A stretch of DNA of 5,776 nucleotides, from NCBI GenBank assembly GCA_007119405.1, contig SKPT01000375.1, positions 1 through 5,776 on the forward strand, read 5' to 3'. The number at the start of each line of letters is the position of its first letter. Position 1 is the first letter of the stretch. The position numbers and the translations under genes are program-made. Below the pieces are notes generated by a model. The model saw only the letters and a program-made list of their open reading frames with translations. It was not told where the DNA came from and ran no database searches. The DNA is from Phycisphaeraceae bacterium. Lineage in GTDB: Bacteria; Planctomycetota; Phycisphaerae; Phycisphaerales; Phycisphaeraceae. This document shows positions 1 to 2,711 of this stretch, piece after piece.

Positions 1-170
1 CGGACGATCCCGTCGACGCCGGCGGGGTCGCGTCGGGCGGCGGCGAGGAGGCGTTGCGTCGGGACGTGTACGAGCTGGCCGACCAGGGCCTGGCCGCGCC
101 GCAGATCGCGCGTCGGCTGGATGAGCACGTGGGCAAGATCGAGCTGGTGCTGGCGTTGCGGCGGGCGTGA
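1..170 (+). CDS. C-terminal fragment of a helix-turn-helix-like protein
   Basis: This is the 3' end of a gene that starts before the window. The frame opens at base 3 and gives 55 residues before a TGA at 168-170. A flexible Asp/Gly/Ala-rich stretch (residues 1-16) is followed by DVYELADQGLAAPQIARRL and then DEHVGKIELVLALRRA at the end. The pattern 'LADQGL..PQIARRL' is what a helix-turn-helix looks like: helix, Gly turn, recognition helix with Ile-Ala-Arg-Arg. The final GKIELVLALRR resembles the closing segment of similar tails I associate with planctomycete proteins. I infer a DNA-binding or sigma-region-4-like tail; the N-terminal part that would define the protein is missing. Frame choice is supported by GC-rich third positions and by a natural protein end before the dapA promoter. 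The overlapping frame starting at 121 gives Arg-rich nonsense. Confidence 0.6.
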   Translation, partial: DDPVDAGGVASGGGEEALRRDVYELADQGLAAPQIARRLDEHVGKIELVLALRRA

Positions 171-234
171 GGCACGCGGCCACGCCCGACCTGAGCGACC
201 GCGGAAGGGCGCGACCGCCGCGTCGTCCGCGGCT

Positions 235-263
235 TTGCCCGTCCGCGGGGCGCGGTGTAGAGT
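235..263 (+). promoter_or_regulatory. Candidate sigma70-type promoter for dapA
   Basis: TTGCCC at 235-240 (4 of 6 matches to TTGACA) is separated by 17 bases from TAGAGT at 258-263 (4 of 6 matches to TATAAT). Transcription would start near base 270, leaving a leader of about 30 bases with the Shine-Dalgarno inside it. The boxes stand out as the only TA-containing steps in an otherwise very GC-rich gap. Two direct copies of CGTCCGCGG (224-232 and 240-248) bracket the -35 box. This is a consensus match by eye, not a proven promoter. Confidence 0.4.
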
Positions 264-286
264 CCATCGCCAGCACCCTCGACAAT

Positions 287-291
287 GGAGG
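287..291 (+). promoter_or_regulatory. Shine-Dalgarno that fixes the dapA start
   Basis: GGAGG lies seven bases before the ATG at 299. It decides between that ATG and the longer in-frame extension, which runs back to a GTG at 167 overlapping the previous stop codon. The extension is Arg/Pro-rich and unlike any DapA N-terminus, so the ATG at 299 is the start. Confidence 0.85.
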
Positions 292-298
292 CCTCGCC

Positions 299-1189
299 AT
301 GCTCCACGGCGCCTTTACCGCGATGATCACCCCGTTCGCCGACGGCCGCGTCGACGAGGCGCGCCTGCGCGACCACGTCGCGTTTCAGATTGACGAAGGG
401 ATCGACGGGCTGGTGCCGGTGGGCACGACGGGCGAGTCGCCGACGCTCAGCCACGCGGAGCACCGGCAGGTCATCGAGCAGGTGGTCGACGCGGCCGGCG
501 GTCGCGTGCCCGTGATCGCGGGGACGGGGTCGAACGCGACGGCCGAGGCGCTGGACTTTACCCGTCACGCCCGCGAGGTGGGGGCCAGCGCTGCGCTGAT
601 GGTCAACCCCTACTACAACAAGCCCACGCAGGAGGGGCTGTACCGCCACTTCATGACGGTCGCCGACGCGGTGGAGATCCCGATCGTGCTCTACAACATC
701 CCGGGGCGCACGGGGATCGCGTTGACGGCGGCGACGGTCGCGCGCCTGGCCGAGCATGACAACATCGTGGCGATCAAGGAGGCGACCGCGTCGATGGACA
801 TGGCCTCGGAGATCGCGGCGTTGTGCCCCGGCGACCGGATGACGATCCTCTCGGGCGACGACTCGCTGACGCTGCCGCTGATGGCCATCGGGGCGCGCGG
901 GGTGATCAGCGTGCTGTCGAATCTGATTCCGGGGCGGATCAAGGCGATGGTGGACGCGGCGGCCGAGGGCGACTTCACCAGCGCCCGGCACCAGCACGTG
1001 GAGCTGTTTCCGCTGTTCAAGGCGATGTTTCTGGAGACGAACCCGATCCCGATCAAGACGGCGATGGCGATCGTCGGCCGGGACAGTGGCGAGCTTCGCC
1101 TGCCCTTGTGCGAGATGGCGGGCGAGACGCGGGAGCAGCTCGAGGCGACGCTGCGCGAGGCGGCGCTGCTGGGCCAGCGGGTGGGGTGA
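299..1189 (+). CDS. dapA: 4-hydroxy-tetrahydrodipicolinate synthase (DapA)
   Basis: This enzyme condenses pyruvate with L-aspartate-4-semialdehyde, the first committed step of lysine and meso-diaminopimelate synthesis, in the cytoplasm (EC 4.3.3.7). The product has 296 residues, close to the 290-300 usual for the family, and is one (beta/alpha)8 barrel. It begins FTAMITPF. Seen directly: the GTTGE motif at residues 42-46 with the Thr pair 43-44 of the proton relay; NPYYNKP at 103-109 with Tyr106; Tyr132 in VLYNIPGRTG, the catalytic Tyr; Arg137, which binds the aspartate semialdehyde carboxylate; and Lys160 in VAIKEA, the Schiff-base lysine. All sit one residue before the E. coli numbers (44/45, 107, 133, 138, 161). 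A SGDD segment follows near 187. NanA, KDG aldolase and other relatives share the fold, but the TTGES plus YYNKP plus Arg137 combination favours DapA. It stands alone on its strand with its own likely promoter; no other lysine genes are visible. It is intact. Confidence 0.96.
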   Translation: MLHGAFTAMITPFADGRVDEARLRDHVAFQIDEGIDGLVPVGTTGESPTLSHAEHRQVIEQVVDAAGGRVPVIAGTGSNATAEALDFTRHAREVGASAALMVNPYYNKPTQEGLYRHFMTVADAVEIPIVLYNIPGRTGIALTAATVARLAEHDNIVAIKEATASMDMASEIAALCPGDRMTILSGDDSLTLPLMAIGARGVISVLSNLIPGRIKAMVDAAAEGDFTSARHQHVELFPLFKAMFLETNPIPIKTAMAIVGRDSGELRLPLCEMAGETREQLEATLREAALLGQRVG

Positions 1190-1306
1190 GGGGCGGGATT
1201 CAAGGTTCGTCCGCCAATTCCGGGGCCGGCGTGACAATGGCACCGCGGAGGGGCGCTGGGTTGCAGGAGCGCAGCGGAACCCGTGGATGATGTGCCCATG
1301 AAACGT

Positions 1307-1361
1307 CCTGCCCGGCAGGGGCAGAGGCAGCATGCCAGGGGGCATCGCCTCCGCCACGGAG
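1307..1361. repeat. Three short hairpins in series
   Basis: Three perfect small stems follow each other: CCTGC/GCAGG at 1307-1311 and 1315-1319 with a 3-base loop; GGCA/TGCC at 1326-1329 and 1333-1336 with loop GCA; CTCCG/CGGAG at 1349-1353 and 1357-1361 with loop CCA. Each alone is weak in GC-rich DNA. Their regular succession just before the 16-bp palindrome at 1376 is what makes them worth noting. They may be part of a structured transcript or of nested mobile repeats. Confidence 0.35.
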
Positions 1362-1375
1362 CCGTCACGCCGACA

Positions 1376-1411
1376 GCCACTGACAAGGCCGAGGACGGCC
1401 TTGTCAGTGGC
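1376..1411 (-). repeat. Perfect 16-bp palindrome (repeat family copy 1)
   Basis: Bases 1376-1391 (GCCACTGACAAGGCCG) pair perfectly with 1396-1411 around the 4-base loop AGGA. On the minus strand the core reads GACAAGGCCG-TCCT-CGGCCTTGTC. A related core with loop TCCG lies at 2171-2202 in the opposite orientation. The shared core and loop indicate a dispersed palindromic repeat, REP-like or MITE-like, rather than a one-off terminator. Lying between two convergent genes it could still stop transcription from both sides, but no T-run follows on either strand. Confidence 0.75.
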
Positions 1412-1437
1412 ACCCAAGGCCGTGAACTCTGGTTGTA

Positions 1438-1507
1438 GGGTGGGTACCCACCGGTTGCGCGGGGCTCCACGGCAAAACTGGTGGGTTTCGCTTCGCTCTA
1501 CCCACCC
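1438..1507. repeat. 70-bp inverted-repeat element (GGGTGGGTA ends)
   Basis: GGGTGGGTA at 1438-1446 is the exact reverse complement of TACCCACCC at 1499-1507, and inside them CCCACC (1447-1452) pairs with GGTGGG (1480-1485). The left end is itself a 14-bp palindrome, GGTGGGTACCCACC at 1439-1452. The right end contains TTTCGCTTCGCTCTACCCACC. This style, GGGTGGGT/ACCCACCC ends around a GCTTCGCT segment, resembles dispersed intergenic repeats I recall from unrelated bacterial genomes. I infer a short non-autonomous repeat; it encodes nothing. Confidence 0.6.
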
Positions 1508-1559
1508 GACAGCCGGACGCGACGCGCTTTCGCAATCTGGTGAGCACTAACCCGGAACG

Positions 1560-2144
1560 CTATCGCATCATCTCGTTCACGTACCCGCACTCCGGGCACG
1601 TCCCTGACGCACTGCCACGCATGTCGTAGCCGCAGGCAAAGCACAATAGCCGCTCTGCCGTGCGCTTCAGGAACCGCCGGCTCACCTTGCGGTCATACCA
1701 GCGGCTCCAACGCAACAACAGCAGCGTCGCGACGATGCCGACGGCCAGAAACACCACCTGCTCGACCATCTCACGCCGGCTGACCGGCGCGGCACCTGGA
1801 ATCCACAACCCCAGCACCACCGCAATGAAGCCCACCACGGTCACACAGCCCACCAGCCCCACCGGAAGCCAGACCAGCGCCGAAAGGCTCGCCCACTCCT
1901 GACGTGGAGATTTTCGTCGCGACACCGGCCCTTCCTGCGCCCGCCACCACGGCCCGATCAACACATGCAAACAAACCAGCATCGCCCAGGCGAACACGCT
2001 GTACTGCGCCACGTGTGCGATCACCCGCCCGTACGCGCTCGATGGCGACAGCCCGATCGCGATTACGAGTATCCCCGAGGCGACACCCACGATCGCCAAC
2101 ACGTAGCCATACCCGATCAACCTCAGGCCAAGATGGCGCTTCAT
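1560..2144 (-). CDS. Four-helix membrane protein with C-terminal zinc ribbon
   Basis: I do not recognise a named family. From the ATG at 2144 the product has 194 residues. Four hydrophobic segments lie at about 9-32, 46-66, 87-114 and 128-145, so this is an inner-membrane protein. A basic stretch (RWYDRKVSRRFLKR) leads from the last helix into a zinc ribbon: Cys168, Cys171, Cys183 and Cys186, spaced CX2CX11CX2C, within CFACGYDMRGSASGTCPECGY. Such CGYDxRG...CPECG tails are common in Phycisphaerae membrane proteins of unknown role (recalled, not searched). Ending on TAG at 1562-1560, it converges on dapA. A GTG directly before the ATG (2147) is an alternative start; GGGAG at 2158-2154 is 9 bases from the ATG and 6 from the GTG. 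The coding sequence looks less GC-rich than its neighbours, with AAC/CAA-type codons on the complementary strand, which may point to a different origin. Function is unknown; zinc binding is inferred from the four Cys. Confidence 0.8.
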   Translation of the reverse strand: MKRHLGLRLIGYGYVLAIVGVASGILVIAIGLSPSSAYGRVIAHVAQYSVFAWAMLVCLHVLIGPWWRAQEGPVSRRKSPRQEWASLSALVWLPVGLVGCVTVVGFIAVVLGLWIPGAAPVSRREMVEQVVFLAVGIVATLLLLRWSRWYDRKVSRRFLKRTAERLLCFACGYDMRGSASGTCPECGYVNEMMR

Positions 2145-2153
2145 CACAAGTTT

Positions 2154-2158
2154 CTCCC
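2154..2158 (-). promoter_or_regulatory. Shine-Dalgarno of the membrane zinc-ribbon gene
   Basis: GGGAG on the minus strand precedes ATG 2144 by nine bases and GTG 2147 by six. Both spacings are workable, so it supports the gene but does not settle between the two adjacent starts. Confidence 0.55.
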
Positions 2159-2170
2159 GGCGATGGATGC

Positions 2171-2202
2171 CACGGACAAGGCCGTCCGCGGCCTTATCCG
2201 TG
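2171..2202 (+). repeat. Palindrome (repeat family copy 2)
   Basis: CACGGACAAGGCCG (2171-2184) pairs with CGGCCTTATCCGTG (2189-2202) around the loop TCCG. The single non-Watson-Crick step becomes a U-G pair when the minus strand is transcribed, so all 14 pairs can form in that RNA. The core GACAAGGCCG-TCC matches copy 1 (1376-1411) read on the other strand, so the two copies flank the membrane zinc-ribbon gene in opposite orientation. This one lies in that gene's leader, about 25 bases before its start. GGATGC occurs on both sides (2165-2170 and 2216-2221), a possible but weak target duplication. Confidence 0.7.
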
Positions 2203-2228
2203 CGTGACGCGATTAGGATGCGTCACGC
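2202..2228. repeat. 9-bp inverted repeat GCGTGACGC/GCGTCACGC
   Basis: GCGTGACGC at 2202-2210 and GCGTCACGC at 2220-2228 are perfect reverse complements around the loop GATTAGGAT. It abuts the palindrome at 2171-2202, giving a double hairpin. The core CGTGAC/GTCACG also occurs as the 1227-1235 and 1364-1372 pair beside the other palindrome copy, which suggests that it belongs to the same repeat unit. Confidence 0.5.
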
Positions 2229-2294
2229 CGGACCGGGGCAGGGAGCCTCGGCACACCCTCGACGTACGGTTACGTTTACGACGCGCGGGCGCCG

Positions 2295-2313
2295 CGTCGC
2301 CCGGGGGGCGACG
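2295..2313 (-). terminator. GC hairpin right after the small zinc-ribbon ORF
   Basis: An 8-bp perfect stem, CGTCGCCC with GGGCGACG, around a 3-base loop begins one base past the stop codon of the 2315-2545 frame in minus-strand transcription. Its position suggests a transcript end or 3'-stabilising hairpin. No U-tract follows, so an intrinsic terminator of the classical type is not shown. Confidence 0.3.
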
Positions 2314-2314
2314 G

Positions 2315-2545
2315 CTAACGCGGCGCATCCTGCCGAATGGCCGCGGGGACCGGGTGGCCGCACTCCGGGCACGTTGGCGAGCGCACGCCGTACAACAGAT
2401 ACCCGCAGCCTTGACACAGCCACGGACTTGCCTGCGCCGGCGGATGCGAGATCAGCCAGCCCGTGACGATCACGCTCGCCACCAGGTGAACGGCGCCGAG
2501 CACCGTGAAGGGCATCCGCGCCGCGGGTGGTCCCGATTGAAACAT
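2315..2545 (-). CDS. Small single-TM zinc-ribbon protein, possibly a gene fragment
   Basis: From the ATG at 2545 the frame gives 76 residues; a TTG at 2551 would add two. One hydrophobic helix lies at about 13-32 (FTVLGAVHLVASVIVTGWLI). A zinc ribbon follows: Cys44, Cys47, Cys59 and Cys62 in LCQGCGYLLYGVRSPTCPECGH, spaced CX2CX11CX2C exactly as in the larger membrane protein at 1560-2144. The four correctly spaced Cys and the helix make chance unlikely. In-frame TGA codons lie just upstream, so it cannot extend further in this frame, and I see no good Shine-Dalgarno. A different frame starting at 2708 carries a CxxC and a good ribosome site, so this may be the 3' part of a broken gene. Function is unknown. 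Confidence 0.5.
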   Translation of the reverse strand: MFQSGPPAARMPFTVLGAVHLVASVIVTGWLISHPPAQASPWLCQGCGYLLYGVRSPTCPECGHPVPAAIRQDAPR

Positions 2546-2708
2546 CTGCAAGGCCGGTCACTGACCTCAACCCAGTCGGGTGTGCATGGGGCACCACGCC
2601 GGCGACGGGTGCGGCGCACCCGGGGGATGCACGATCCTGCGGTGACAGCCACCTGCCACAGTGCAGGCATTGCGTCCGCTCGCGCGCGTCGTCCGGGCCG
2701 TCGCCCAT
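2546..2708 (-). other. Possible coupled gene start, disrupted (CxxC-containing frame)
   Basis: An ATG at 2708 sits three bases past the beta-galactosidase TGA (2714-2712), with GGGGGA six bases before it inside the end of that gene, a layout typical of translational coupling. The frame begins MGDGPDDARERTQCLHCGRW and has Cys14, Cys17 and Cys31 but no fourth Cys. It stays open to 2223, but after about residue 50 it is only a shadow of the 2315-2545 zinc-ribbon frame and reads as Arg/Gly/Ala-rich noise. Either a frameshift near 2550-2570 split one gene of about 130 codons, or this is a short unrelated frame. An annotation tool might call 2223-2708 as one hypothetical protein. Confidence 0.3.
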
Positions 2709-2711
2709 CGC

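Larger units (their letters stand above)
1190..1559. other. Gene-free convergent intergenic region rich in hairpins
   Basis: About 370 bases separate the convergent dapA and zinc-ribbon genes. No reading frame here looks protein-like: the short frames running through it are Arg/Gly/Pro-rich extensions or shadows. It holds a strong palindrome (1376-1411), a 70-bp inverted-repeat element (1438-1507) and three small hairpins, each listed separately. A 9-base inverted repeat, CGGCGTGAC at 1227-1235 and GTCACGCCG at 1364-1372, spans 146 bases and could mark the ends of a small insertion. No T-tract follows any hairpin, so a classical intrinsic terminator for dapA is not evident. Confidence 0.6.

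Noticed and set aside
167..298. N-terminal extension of dapA back to a GTG at 167
   Set aside because: It is Arg/Pro-rich, contains the likely promoter, and a strong GGAGG sits at the correct distance from the ATG at 299.
171..298. Lysine riboswitch ahead of dapA
   Set aside because: The gap is about 128 bases and the likely leader only about 30, too short for that riboswitch, and none of its conserved segments are visible.
691..1470. 259-codon minus-strand frame antisense to dapA
   Set aside because: Ser/Pro/Ala/Arg-rich with no domain pattern; dapA in the opposite strand is certain and explains the lack of stops.
1190..1559. CRISPR array or intrinsic terminator
   Set aside because: Repeats are inverted and unequal, with no regular spacer pattern, and no T-run follows any stem.
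2223..2545. Second half of the long 2708-2223 minus frame as real protein
   Set aside because: It overlaps the TM plus zinc-ribbon frame and reads as Arg/Gly/Ala noise. Only its first 40-50 codons deserve attention.
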